Source: Quillaja saponaria (Eukaryota > Streptophyta > Magnoliopsida > Fabales > Quillajaceae). From it: 64,000 nucleotides of DNA. The position numbers and the translations under genes were made by a program. The stretch is taken from contig CM055618.1 of the NCBI GenBank assembly GCA_029379385.1, forward strand, positions 2,986,134 to 3,050,133, written 5' to 3'. The notes beneath the pieces are model-generated. The model was given only the letters and a program-made list of their open reading frames with translations. It ran no database searches and had not been told where the DNA came from. How positions within the stretch are numbered: position 1 is the first letter of the stretch; every line of letters begins with the position of its first letter. Below are positions 44,926 through 57,009 of this stretch, piece by piece.

Positions 44926-45267
44926 TTACACCCCCATGACTCCAAAACTTGTAATCTTGTAATTTACACCTCTGGCCAGAACCAATTTATTCTCCAATTT
45001 GTGTAGCCACGTATTTGCAATCTTGTAATCAAAACTTCCCAAGAAACTAGGTGGATTTATCCTTCTAAAGTAATTCATTAAGGCCCCAACTTCCTTTGGC
45101 CTTGGCTCAGGGTTTCTATCTCTAATAACATCCTCTTCTAGATTGACAGCAGCCGCAACATTAGCAGCAACAGCAGCTACCACTGCAGCCTCAGTTGCAA
45201 CAGCTTTAGCACCTACTTGGTCTCTAAGTGCTCTTGTAACTCTCTTCTCATATGTCATCCTATCCAC
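44926..45267 (-). pseudogene. Gypsy-B gag N-terminal part
   Basis: 113 residues including ATEAAVVAAVAANVAAAV, then PRPKEVGALMNYFRRINPPS and FLGSFDYKIANTWLHKLENK. The second half is the standard Ty3 gag opening (PPxFxGxxDPxxAxxWLxxLE). The Ala-rich stretch is shared with the Gypsy-B' gag at 49,440-49,607. Confidence 0.87.
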
Positions 45268-45523
45268 ACATGGGTCACACTTAGTATTTTGATTAGAAAA
45301 TCAATAGTCCTAAAGGTCTATACTAGGTTTCCGGGATTATATAAACCACTTATATGCATATATATCAATGATATTGCACAATACTACATTGTTTAACTTC
45401 ATATACAGTACAGTTTTGAGTTTTGGCTATTTACACAAACAAACAAGACTGCATGCTTAAAATGACTACTAGCAAGTCTACTTAAACTCTTCCCCAAACT
45501 CTCACCCATTTGTGTCCCATATA

Positions 45524-45537
45524 CTACTCTGATACTA
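45524..45537 (-). promoter_or_regulatory. Gypsy-B primer-binding site
   Basis: Coding strand tagtatcagagtag, a mutated tRNA-Met complement just inside the LTR. Confidence 0.7.
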
Positions 45538-45541
45538 AAAA

Positions 45542-46202
45542 TGTGACACCTTACTCTTATAATTGTTCTTAAAAGTATCTTGTTTGTATATCCTTAGTTT
45601 GTAAAATAGTTAGGAGATTAGCTATTGTAAGGCTTGTATTGTTGTCATCTTGTGTACAATTATAGTATTTTTCATATAAGATCAATAATATTTCTATTGG
45701 TGTAATTATACTTCATTCAATGTATTCTTTTACTTAGTTAATCATAGTGATCTTTTTTATTTGTTTGACATAAAAATTTGTACATGACAACTTATGCTTT
45801 TTCAATTTTCCAATTAGTTGTATTCATTAAATGCCTTATTTATCTAAAGGACTTGTACAATTACTATCTGACAGTCACTTGTATAGTTCCTTTTTTTATC
45901 GGATTTGTAACTTGGTAACTCTTAAAGTATTAACTTGATTAACTTCATTGAAAATTGTAATAAAAATTCAACCTGGAATCAGATTAACAAGTTGATTGTA
46001 ACTCATATATTGGATTCAAGGGGCTAAGCCTCAAAGTTACTATCATTGCAATATACATAGTGACCAGATATCTATAGAATCAACTTTAACATAGGTTTTG
46101 CCTCTTATACAATGGACTTGTTACAAAACAGAGTAGACATATCTATACCTACATTGAAATTCCCATAAATTGCTTATGAAGCAAGCAATCTACTACCCTA
46201 AG
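45542..46202 (-). repeat. Gypsy-B 5' LTR, first part
   Basis: Begins tgtgacaccttactc next to the primer-binding site. Similar in layout to 49,843 onward (both have atcaata-type words about 130 bp in). Interrupted at 46,203 by a hAT-like element; pieces continue at 47,254-47,310 and 48,723-49,385. Confidence 0.7.
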
Positions 46203-47253
46203 TAGGGGTGAGCAAAATAACCGAAAATCTGAATAACTAATATAAATACAACCAATTTTAATAGAAATCAAAATAACATGACTTAAACATTAAAGTAGTT
46301 GGTTAGAATTGGTAAGGAAATTTTGGGTCCGCCTATTTTTTGGTTTTCCAAAATATTAAGGCCGAATAACCAAAATTGACCGAAAGTTAAAGGATCTACT
46401 ACATTTTTTATATATTCCATGTGTTAAACACTTCTACATAATTAGGTGCCACCGTGGTAGAGTTTTAGTTGGCATTGGCTTTACACCTCCCCACATACAA
46501 ATATCTTTCTTAAGATAAGATCATAATCCTTATCTTTTTCCTTTCACACTGTTCTGGCCTCAAAATTTACAGAGTCCCTTCTCTCTTCTATTTTCTCTTT
46601 TTGCTAATTTAGCTACACAATAAAAATCAAAAGACCCCTGTGATTTCATGTCAAAATCAAGTCTAGTAATGAACAATATGCTCAGGAGATTCCACTTATA
46701 ACCGAAGACTTTAGCCATGGAATCTTCTCTATGTTGGATATTGACTTCAACCATGCTTTCAATTTGATGAATCGATGCTCCCTTTCTCCTATTTAACGAA
46801 GATATGTTAGAGTAGGTTATTTTTAGTTTTATTTTTTGATTTCAATGGTGTTGATTTGCTTAGATCTAATTTATTTTTTAGATTGATGCTCCATTAAAGA
46901 AAAATATGTCCAGATTTGATTTTCTTTTTTCTTCCATTTATGAAATATTTGTTATTATTGAGGAATATATTATGGAATTTATATGCAAATTTTGTAATTA
47001 TTGATTAATTAACTAGTTCTCCTACTTTTTCTTTTTGGGTCTAAAAATTGGGTTTTGAGGGCGATGAAAAAAATATTTATCAACCGACCGAAACTAGTTG
47101 CTTTTTCGATATTTTTGAACTGTTGGCAAAATTTAAAAAGCAACTATGTCAGTTGTTTAGGCTGTTAATAATTTTTGGAAACTGAAATGGTCAGGTCAGT
47201 TGGAAAAAGGCTCAAAACTGACTGACCCGACCGATTACTCAGCTCCGACCCTA
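46203..47253. mobile_element. hAT-like non-autonomous element
   Basis: About 1.05 kb. The left end taggggtgagc and right end gctccgacccta are imperfect inverted repeats. The interior carries runs of ccgacc/aaccg words pairing end to end. A direct repeat accctaag lies at 46,195-46,202 and 47,248-47,255; it could be an 8-bp target duplication, but on the right it overlaps the inverted repeat, so the boundary is ambiguous. No transposase. Confidence 0.65.
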
Positions 47254-47310
47254 AGTTTGCTAAGTCTTTTAATAGGTTTAGATTTTATTTTAGGCTTGGC
47301 AAAGGTTTCC

Positions 47311-48722
47311 TGATAAGGATTTAACAAATGCAAATGTACATATCTTCCTCAAGTAATATATAGTAAGTAGAGTATTGCTCCCATGAGGAATTGTCACTAA
47401 TATTTAGCTAAGTCTTAAAATTAACACAATCCTAATTTTATTCAGACAAATGAATTACGATAGAAAAATCTAATTAAACTATATCTAACTAATGACAAAT
47501 TAAACTAAAGATTTCAATTGATAAAGGCCTATAATTACAATTTTCCTCAACACTTCACTTGACATATTATTATCTTATCATGCTTAGTTATGGTATAGAA
47601 TCATTAACCTAACGTTCTAATTCAATTATAAGCATATTCCTATGTCTTATAAATATATACCTTACTTAAAAAATTCACTATATTTCTGTGAGAATTTAAG
47701 TTAAGCAAGCTCATTAAGATTAGACCTAAATAGGCTACATAAGGCATATAAGTATATTCCTATCCTATGTACAAATAAAACTCAACAACATGTGTTGAAT
47801 TCAAACAAGTGTTATATCATTCAAGGCTATTCCATAATTTTCTTTTCCAACCTAAATTAAGGATTCCTAATCAATTTAATTGGTAGCTAATCAACTAGAA
47901 GCATTAAGCATAGAATGAAATAAACAATCCATACACCAAACCCTAAGCAATCAATAAATAATAAAAACCATCAAGCTACATGTTGAGTTCAATTGTAATC
48001 CTAAAGAATAAATTAGTTCATGTTACCTAGTGTAGACATAAACTCAAACAATATAGACATCAAAGAAAGACAAGAAAAGTAAATAAGGAGTAGAATAATA
48101 GAAAATTGATAGCTTATCAATCTTCAACATCCAAGCTCCTTTTGCCTCCTTGCTCTCTTGATAGCTCCATTTTCTCCAAAAAATCTAAGCTTAATTGTGT
48201 CTCCAATTGTCTCCCTTTAATCCCCAAGGTAGCCCTTCTTTCATAAGCTTAAAACTCTCAATTTCACTTCAATTCAGATTAGGAATCGCGTCGGCACTGC
48301 AGTCTCAAAAATCAACAAAACATGGTAGTTTGGTAGTGACTTGGGCATTGTGGTCTCAGCTTTTTGGCACCGCAATGTCCACTTGTAAATTCCTAGGGCT
48401 GGGGACGCAACTTTCTGGCTCTGGGGCACCGGACTTTTGGGCAGCTTCCTTTGTTTTATGCGTTTTGAGCACGAATTTGACTTCCAATGGGAGGACTCTT
48501 TCTTATATTATACCTTCAAGACACACCAAGTTAGAATAAACTAAAACTCATATAAAACACCTAATCTAAATCTAAATCAACTAGGATTCATCATTCTATT
48601 ATGATATGGACTTTAACTAGGATTTGACTAAAAGCTAAGCAAAAACTAACTAAAACTCAAGAACATAGCTAAAATAATATGAGTAAAATGATATAAAATA
48701 ACTATATTTCCAAGAGTTACCA
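47311..48722. mobile_element. Solo LTR, family C
   Basis: 1,412 bp, starting tgataaggatt and ending caagagttacca, with an exact duplication tttcc at 47,306-47,310 and 48,723-48,727. A second member is at 60,027-61,347 (shared ctcaagaacatagctaaaat, the gaggaatt motif and others). It sits in the Gypsy-B LTR. No coding. It includes the GC-rich motif cluster near 48,285-48,440. Confidence 0.85.
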
Positions 48723-48944
48723 TTTCCTTACTCTAACTTCTCTATTATGTTCTCTCAGATTCTAATTTGTAGAAAATGAGAAATGGAGCTTGAAAATGGA
48801 GATGATGAAGGTGATATAATGGAGGTTAAATTGTCTCTTTAGCCCCTCCGCTAACCAAACATCTATTATTTTACCACAAAACACATATATACATGTATGA
48901 TACTATTTGATTACCATTAAGACAATTTTAAGCACACATAGATC

Positions 48945-48988
<44 letters not shown>

Positions 48989-49385
48989 CATTTTATTTCT
49001 AATAAACCAAAGCATGTATTATACTAGATTAATATCTTAACATTTTTGTTTCCATTAACATCTACTTTAAATCATGCTAGCTAGTTAAGGTAAAACTTAG
49101 TACATGTATGAAAGCCAAGCATTCATAGTCCATATATATATATTAAATTATCTATGTTACCTTTGTCTTTGCTAACTAAGTGACTAAATATACTCCTAAG
49201 TGTGATAAGTTTACCTATCTTAACTTGGTTCACAAGTGTATATTAAACATATATATTGATATACATTTATCCTAATATGTGTTGAATGCATGATTCTTTA
49301 TTCCTATCAATTAGACAAAGTCTAACCACTCAATATACTAATCTAACATCAATAGTATAACACTTAGTAATCTGCCATCCTACGT
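48723..49385 (-). repeat. Gypsy-B LTR, distal remnant
   Basis: Resumes after the family-C LTR. It contains ggttcacaagtgtatattaaa near 49,228, a variant of the word found in the solo LTR at 2,492 and in B' at 52,541. A (TA)n run of about 30 bp lies at 48,951-48,981. It ends against the Gypsy-B' gag. Confidence 0.6.
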
Positions 49386-49439
49386 ATGAAATTATCGAAG
49401 TTAGAGGAGGCATTGCATTCTAGACCCAGCAACACCTCT

Positions 49440-49607
49440 ATCCATATGAGCAGTAGTTGTAGCATTGGCTGCTACAGTAGCAACCACTGCAGCCTCAGTG
49501 GCAGCAGCATGAGCTCTAGCTTATTCCTTCAGAACTCCAGACACACCCTTAAGTGCATTGATTATGTCTTCCAGAATGTCACTCTGAGTTCTCTTTTCAG
49601 GAGTCAT
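49440..49607 (-). pseudogene. Gypsy-B' gag N-terminal fragment
   Basis: Start codon at 49,607. Reads MTPEKRTQSDILEDIINALK, a stop after GVLKE, then an Ala/Thr-rich part (AATEAAVVATVAANA) homologous to Gypsy-B gag. Everything downstream of gag is missing. Confidence 0.8.
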
Positions 49608-49842
49608 CTTGGAATACACACACAACACACTTTAGTCCATATTCAACATAGGACATTCATAACCCATTTTATCCAACCCTTATTCATTGAATATATCCAT
49701 ATTACTCAATTTCAACACAAGTAGCCTACTTGGAACACACACAAGCACTTTCAAGCATGTCACACACAATTGTACATTGGCATGTCTTTCCTATGCACTC
49801 TTTTCTACCCAGCAATGTTTTAGACATTACTCTGATATAACA

Positions 49843-52800
49843 TGTCACACCTTACACTCTAAAGCTAGATTATGAAAATATTGTGTATTCAGTTACTTAG
49901 TAAGCTTATTGTATAAGTTGTAACATTGTAAAGTTACCTATGTTGTCAATAAAATTTCTTTTCGTGAGCCTTCTTGTGAGAATTTTGCATTTTGTTACAT
50001 ATATATATATATATATTTGTCTCCTTGCTTGTGAAATTTTGATCATATAAATATACAAATTAGATGTTATTGGATTTTAATAATAAGCATGAATTTGGTT
50101 TCAGTGCTATGTTATTTCTTTATGATATTGAATGTTAAAACACTAAAAGTTGTGAAGTGAATCTACTCTTGTAAAAATAAAATCAAACTTTTTAATGGAC
50201 ACGAATCTGTTTAAACTCGATCAAACCTAATTCAAGAAATATGTTGAAACTTAGGTAAAACATAATTATGTTTAAACCCATTTATAAGTTAAAATCTCAT
50301 CTTGAAAATAGTATAAAGCTTAGACTTAACTTCACCTTCATTCTTTATATTCATGATGAATAGTATTTACAAGATTAAGCCTTGAGGAGCCTTTAAATCA
50401 ATTTATAATGGGTTTGCCTTTCAAAATACTAAATGTTTAGCATTTTCACTAAGACCTATGACTACTTTTTTACAAGGTAAACAATTAAGAGCGCTACCAC
50501 TATTACAAAGTGACAAATTCTTCACTAAGTGCTCCTTCATATTTGCAACATCAAAAGAAAACTAAATACAATTCAGTCACTCATCTATAGGATCCTAGAA
50601 CTCTTCATCATTATAGCCACCTCCTCAGACATGCCATTTCATATTCACACACATGCAGTCCTCATAGTAGTCAACATAGCATACATAGTAACACTGATAA
50701 GCCAAATTAAGCATGATGTTCAGTTCCAACTTTGTCCAGAATAGAAGTCAATCTGTAGCATCATGTTTTGCAAATGTGAGACAAAAATCTCAGCATGACA
50801 CACAGGACTTATAAAAACAACTTGATGCTCAGTTTAATGAAAATAGAGGAAATGCAAATCTAATTTTTAGGCATGCACAATTAGAGCTCAGTTCATATGC
50901 CAATGTGCAAACAGAGACAAGTATCACCCATTTTTTGATAGATTCAACCACAGTGCAACAAGTACAGTCTCCTCTAGACCTTGAATCCAGTTACTAGGAC
51001 GTTTAGGCACATCTTGGGGCCTGAACTTCTTAGGCCAACACATTGCATAAATACTAGACTAATTGGAAGAAAATAATGCTCAATTCATATAACTTAGCAT
51101 TCTAATTTTTCAGTTCAACAGCATCCTCATCATGCATGCATTTTTAGGAGGAGTTTAATAGAGTAAAATTGAGTAATTTATTAACTTTATTAGGAAGAAA
51201 ATAGAACCAAAATGCATGTAACTCATACCTTAGTCTAACCAGTAACTACAAGCTCTACACTTCAATTAGACATATTCCCAAGCTTCCCTATTAAATCCCT
51301 TCTGAACTCTTTGGTTAATAGTCCTCCTCTAGTCTTCCTAAGGTCAATTACTAGCTTCAGAAAACTCTTTCCCTTAATTGAACTCAAAGCTTGCTTTTGG
51401 TCCAAGCAAAGTATTTCCCAGGTGCTATTAACTTCAATGGTGGTTTTGGTTTTTCAATTGCAGATTAGGAAAGCCTTCATGCAAACAAGCTAACTCTCTC
51501 TCACTCTAGAACTCTTTAGGCTTCAAGATTGCAGAATTGGTGGTATATGAGAATGAAGAAGACAAGTTAGGCTTATATATGAAGAATATATTTTAGTGTA
51601 TATTTCCCTAGTCATCCTTATCTTCAAGCATTATCACAAATCAATTTATATATATATATATTAGCCAGTAATAATATCTTATTCATTAGCCAGTAATAAT
51701 CTCTTCAAGCATATTTTTTTCACAGACTTATGTCAGTTTGTAATTTTATATAAAAGTCAGTTTTGTTTGATATTTTGATTGAAATATTTTAAGTGTTGGT
51801 TAACCAAACCGAACCAACAATATAAATTAAATACTTATTTTTTTAATATGAAAAATTAAAATATTATATATTTTAATAGCTTAATTAAATTTAAAAATTA
51901 TAAAATATATGTATTTATATTTATTGCATATGTTATTATTTATAAATTATTGATTTTCGGCTTAAAAAGTAAATAAAGCATGCAAAATTCTGAAACCAAC
52001 CCAAACCGAATAGTCAAAACTGACACGACCGACACAGGCACATAATAATAAGGACATACTCCAAATTCAAAAACTAACTGACCCAAACTGATATTCATTT
52101 TTTCAATTCTAATGTTTTTAAAATCGATTTTTTCAATTTGGAAGTCGGTTGAATTTTTTGAAAAACCGATATGATCAAATGTTTGGTAAGAGGCCAAAAA
52201 CTAATCGAACTGACCCAATGCCCACCCCTATTGTTCATATTTCCAAACATAGTTTCTGGCCACTAGTACTATCCTTGTTCTCATATAGGATTTAAAAGCA
52301 CTTAGGTTAATCTATTCCTCCACTAAGTTGATTATTTTATTAGATTAATTCTAGCACCTAGTATAAATCAGTTTTAGACCTTTTAATCCTTTTATTTCCA
52401 TTAATATTTCTATTCCAAATTTGTGTTCATCTTACCTTACTAAAATTCCCATGTCTTGGTTATATGTGCACATCAATTACTATTTGACAATGTTACTGCC
52501 TGCTCCTAACTAGGGCTTGTTAGTTTCACCTAGCATACTATGGTTCACAAGTTTCTATTAAAATCCTATTGATGCATATACTAGTTTACAAGAAGCTTGC
52601 TTTAGCAATCAAGTTCTAGTAAAACAAATGAAATATTCTACTTCAATTATGAAATCAGTTTCAAATATTTTATTCTTACTCAGTTTGACAAAATCAAATT
52701 CATGCAAGGCTTATACTCATATATTTCACATATCACGTAGCATGTATTCATACAAATTCTAGTCTCATTTAAAAGATATCTATGTATATACTCAATTTTC

Positions 52801-52876
52801 CTATAAAATCCAGGCATTATGTCTCCAAGTATATACATGTGTGTGTGATTGAGTGTTCAAGTATATAGGGTTTACA
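49843..52876 (-). repeat. Gypsy-B' 5' LTR (about 3 kb)
   Basis: Starts tgtcacaccttac beside a degraded primer-binding site (tctgatataaca, 49,831-49,842). The proposed end is agggtttaca at 52,876, by analogy with the solo LTR end. It shares scattered words with 74-2,843 in the same orientation. It contains a 25-bp x2 tandem repeat (51,661-51,710) and an embedded element remnant. Confidence 0.7.
51720..52230. repeat. Remnant of a hAT-like element inside the B' LTR
   Basis: The right part has the same character as 46,203-47,253 (ccgaccga and aaccga words) and ends cccaccccta at 52,230, the complement of a TAGGGGTGGG terminus. The left terminus is not visible. Confidence 0.45.
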
Positions 52877-54060
52877 TATTAGCTCAAAGGGGTAACTAAG
52901 GATATACTTTAATTAAAGGTTAGCTTGAAAGGTTCAAACGGTCTAAAGATGGTTTAAATCATGTCCATAACTTAGCTTTGTCTAAGATTTCTCCTGAAGA
53001 GAGATTCAAAAAATTTATAAGGTTCCAAACTAAATATGAATTTCCTAAACATAAAAAGTCTCTAAATAAGCATCAACAATCCTAACTAAAAGATCAAAGT
53101 GCATAAAAGTGTTGAAAATCATATACTACAATGCTACTAACTCAAGAATTGAACATGAATGTGAAGGAACACATGAAAACTAAAATATTATCATAAGATG
53201 AGAGATTTCATCGTAAAAGCATAATAACATCTTGGTTAACTAAACAACCCAAAATCAAACACCTCTAAACTTAAAATAAACATTGTCCTCAATGTTAAAA
53301 TTTTTTAACAAGAATAAGGATAGAAAACTCCCTTGCATTGGGGTAGCTTCTTAGAGAAGCTATTAACATGCAATTTAGGTGGCCTAGAGGAGTTAAGAGG
53401 GTGTAAAGGGATGCCAGTTGTGAGGATTAATGGAGAGAATACAAAGAAAACAAAGCAAAGTTAAAGTTTAGAGGAAGTGGAAATGGGGTAGAGAGAAAAA
53501 GAAAGGAAAATCTCATATCTTGCACACCGTGAGTCCAATTGAGTTAAAATTTTGAAGGGTGACTAAATTCAAGGTGTAAAAGAAGGATCTCAACTTGCTT
53601 GTACAGTCAAGAGGAAAGGCAAGAACTAGAGGTGACCGAGAGGAGTTCTAAGAAAGGAAATTCAGTTTCTTGGTGAATGTTTGGAGGTTCAAGTTGAAGT
53701 TTTGAAAATAGGCTAAGAGAGGTGCTAGCAGGTCAGTTGTCACTTTTCATATGTCATTAGAGACTTGGAGCATATTGAATCAAAGTTGGCCGAAAGCCTT
53801 CTGGTAAGAGAATCTTAGATTTTTAAGTTTAATTATTAGGGAAAATTCTTGGATTTCTAGATTATGTTCTTGATAAAGGGAAAATCACGGCTGAAGATGA
53901 TGAAATTTTGTGTCTATATGCTTGATTGGACGAGACTTAGATTGAGGATTTATGGTGGAATTGTTTTGTAAAATTGATGATTTTGTATGAATCTTGAATT
54001 GTATGATATTAGGGAGAAATTAACGTTGAAACTTGATGATAATGTATGAAGTGGAATTTT
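52877..54060. other. Non-coding repeat-like DNA
   Basis: No gene. G/A-rich stretches (53,380-53,700) resemble gypsy LTR or UTR sequence, but no terminus is defined. Confidence 0.4.
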
Positions 54061-54366
54061 ATTCATGTATGAATTCAAATTCAAATTCGAATATCTCTTC
54101 AAATTTAAAATGATATTTGAATTTGAATTTGAATTTGACGAATATTCAAATATTTGATTCAAATTCGAATATTTGAATTTTTATTGTATAAAATAACATT
54201 TATCTAAAAATTTTATGTTTAAACTTTAAAAATATAAATATACAAAATAAAACTATTAAAAATATAAATATATAAAATAAAACTAAGTAATTTAAAATAT
54301 GGGTATGAATATTCAAATTACATAATCATAATAAAAAACAACAAGTATTGCAGTTATTGTACCACC

Positions 54367-54456
54367 TAACCCTAATCTTAACATTAACTCTAATCTTAAT
54401 CCTAGTCCTAATTCTAACTCTAATCCTATTCTAACTCTAATTATAATTCTAATTTT
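54367..54456 (+). repeat. Degenerate hexamer array (ctaatc/ctaact)
   Basis: About 15 imperfect six-base units such as taaccctaatctta and ctaactctaatcctattc. It is related to, but not identical with, plant telomeric CCCTAAA. Confidence 0.75.
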
Positions 54457-54651
54457 ATTAAAATATATTTAAAAACAGTTGTTGTTAACAAAAATTAAGA
54501 GAATTTTATTTGGTAGAATTCCTAAGAAATTCTAGAGGATGCAAATCTAAAGTAAAAATGATGAAGGTAATATTTTTTTAAAAATTAAATAAATACAAAT
54601 AATTATATAAAATTTATAATCATATGTAATTTTTTTTTAATTACATATCAA

Positions 54652-54723
54652 ATAGTTAATAGAATACTTAATCAAATAGTTACTCGAATACTTAATCAAA
54701 TAGTTACTCAAATACTTAATCAA
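54652..54723 (+). repeat. 24-bp tandem repeat, three units
   Basis: Units at 54,652, 54,676 and 54,700 (atagttactcgaatacttaa in the second). Few differences between units. Confidence 0.9.
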
Positions 54724-54879
54724 ATAATTTGATCGAATATCAAATCGAATACTACATTATTTGAATTTGATTTGAATTTAAATTCAAACTCTAAAAAGAG
54801 TTTTTATTTGATTTGAATTCATCAACTTCAAATTCAAATAATTAAATTGAAATCAAATTCAAATATCGAATTGTGTGAA

Positions 54880-56154
54880 TAGTAGTTGGATCATTTAAAT
54901 TAGATGTTAATTTTGAAAATCTTTGAAGGCTGAGAGAATAAGGAATGTTTATAAGGATGATTTGGAATTTTATTTTGAATCGATAATTCATGGGTATTAT
55001 TTGTTATATGGAATTGTCATATTGATTGTTTGAATTAGTTGGGCCGAGAAGGGTAATTTTGGGGAGAATTTATAGTTCTTGATAAATTAATAGGTGAATT
55101 AGATCTTGAAGTATTTCTTTTAAGTAGCCGAGAATAAAATAATAATAATTAATTTATAATATATATAATGCATAATGGATAAATTAAGAGGAATTAATAA
55201 AATATATTTGAATATAAAGAACTAATTAATGGAACAAGTGGGATTAGTTATTATTTAAATGAATAAAGCAAACACCAAGTTGTGATCACTTGTAACCGAA
55301 CAAGGTTGAGGAACCCTAATTTTTGGTGTACCAGAAACATTTGGACTTGGAATGGAGCATATGGACCTGAACTATGGACATTTGGACTCTGACTGTGGAC
55401 TGCAATTGAACTGTGAACAAACCATGAACCGTAAACTGAGAAATACAATAACAGGTAGATATATGCGTATTTCTTGATAATGTGATTTTCATTGTGTGTG
55501 AGTTATAACTATCAATTTTTACTCCTTAAAGCTCCACCGTATGCATGCATTGCTCATGAGTGTAATTTTGAGAAAATTATGATGAAAATTCCTTGCTGGT
55601 ATTTCTAATAAAATTGTATTGTGTATGATTGGTTTCAATTATGGAATATGGCATTGGACTGGTTGGTGAGAATCGATGTAGGTGGTTAGATCGCTGAAAA
55701 GCCATTCTGTGAGTAAACGTGTGTCGCTGAAGCACCCCTACAAGGAAGGTTCGACTGTGATCAGACCTCTTGTCTGAAGGTACCCAGACTCATAATGCAT
55801 TAGACCCATTTAGTACTCAGTAGCCCTAATCTGGTTAGGGATGTTTCCTAAAAGGCTAGCCCAACCAGTGGATAATCTATAGCATTCAGAATTGGTTTAT
55901 ATGCATGCACTACATCTCTCTGTTTTTATCAAACTAGACACCTTTCAGTTTTTAAATCTATATGTATATATATGTTGGGATTTATATCCCCATTATTTTT
56001 GAACTGGTGTATCAGATTAATTATATACTTAGAGATATTGCAGTATTTGAGTGGTAGTATAATATGATGGTTTCCCATGTAGCAGGTTGGACCTACATAT
56101 CATGTACAATAGTATGCTTTCCTCATAGGACAGTAAATTTATATTGATCCTATA
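54880..56154. other. Non-coding, probable LTR sequence
   Basis: Contains a run of related tggac phrases (tttggacttgg, atatggacctgaa, atttggactctgac, tgtggactg) at about 55,338-55,405. Text such as cagtagccctaatctggtta resembles chromovirus LTRs. A possible LTR end, ggggtgttata, occurs at 56,996-57,006. No gene. Confidence 0.4.
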
Positions 56155-56454
56155 GTGAGAGATTTTTCGATGAAAGATGTGAATGAGATACCAGATCAGC
56201 AAGGTCTAGATGATGGTAATGGTAATGTAGTTATTAAGAAGATAGAGGTGGAAGAAGTGTTAAGTGATGAGGAGCCGATGTCAAAGGATGTTGTAGAGGA
56301 GGTATCAGTTGATAACGTACCTATGGTTAAGCCGATAAAGGAGCTGGTTTGGTTACCAGATGCTGTTGTCGATGATAAGGATAACATCGAGGAGGATCCA
56401 TTTGGGATGACTCCTTTATGTGTAGTGAGGTGGTCGACCCAAATGTTGTCATAG
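56155..56454 (+). CDS. Acidic open frame, unrecognised
   Basis: 99 codons, strongly acidic (EVEEVLSDEEPMSKDVVEEV). The start (RDFSMKDVNEI) loosely resembles the Copia RT phrase DFxMKDxxE, but the rest does not follow RT. It stops just before the exact 30-bp triplicate. It could be an exon-like scrap of a transposon protein or a chance frame; I cannot assign a function. Confidence 0.25.
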   Translation: MRDFSMKDVNEIPDQQGLDDGNGNVVIKKIEVEEVLSDEEPMSKDVVEEVSVDNVPMVKPIKELVWLPDAVVDDKDNIEEDPFGMTPLCVVRWSTQMLS

Positions 56455-56460
56455 CAGACT

Positions 56461-56550
56461 GAGCTATTGTGCATATTCTTTTTGGCATGGGAGCTATTGT
56501 GCATATTCTTTTTGGCATGGGAGCTATTGTGCATATTCTTTTTGGCATGG
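56461..56550 (+). repeat. Three identical 30-bp tandem units
   Basis: Units at 56,461-56,490, 56,491-56,520 and 56,521-56,550 are identical (gagctattgtgcatattctt and ten more bases). The 30-bp period preserves reading frame. Confidence 0.98.
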
Positions 56551-57009
56551 GTCTCATATAAGATAATGATTGCATGCATTTTGTCAGGTATTGAGATAGA
56601 TCTGAGGGAGCTGTCAAGGTATTAATTGTGTTATATACAGATGATGGATTGATTAGTGGAATGGTTCGTATGATCACTTACTCCCAACATATTATCTGAT
56701 GTTGTAGTACAATAATATTAACTCTAATGTATATATGTATGTTTGTGTTAATATTATATAAACAGGTGTTGATATGTGTAAATTAGAAGAAAATGTTGTG
56801 TTATAGTCCTTAGTTTTTTAAAATTTGACGAAGTTGTCATCCAAGTGGGTTTACTGATATTATTACTTAGTTTTCGAAGTAAGATATTAGATTATGATTA
56901 TTTTTCAAGCCATAACACACCTATCCTATAGTAGTTGAGTTGTTGGAAGGTACTATGATATTCCTATAGATGTGTATTTTATCTTATAGTATACAGGGGT
57001 GTTATAGCT

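Larger units (their letters stand above)
42319..45541 (-). mobile_element. Gypsy-B interior: gag, protease, RT, RNase H (truncated)
   Basis: Minus-strand Ty3/Gypsy. Gag start MTYEKRVTRALRDQ at 45,258 with an Ala-rich stretch. A zinc-knuckle/protease junction lies near 44,180-44,380. The protease-RT linker is near 43,670-43,880. The RT active site [11 protein letters not shown] is near 43,176-43,200, followed by [20 protein letters not shown]. The RNase H end, ANVVTDALSRKN, is near 42,460-42,490. Integrase is missing because the element stops at the 42,318 junction. Many stops. Confidence 0.87.
54071..54875. repeat. AT-rich segment with gaatttgaattt inverted repeats
   Basis: The left block (54,071-54,180) and right block (54,750-54,875) are made of gaattcaaattcaaattcg-type words in both orientations and can pair with each other. 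Between them lie the hexamer array (54,367-54,456) and the 24-bp array (54,652-54,723). It may be a degraded inverted-repeat element; boundaries are uncertain. Confidence 0.5.

Noticed and set aside
48951..48981. (TA)n run, and similar runs at 33,388, 34,424 and 38,927
   Set aside because: Ordinary microsatellites in AT-rich DNA; not reported as separate findings.
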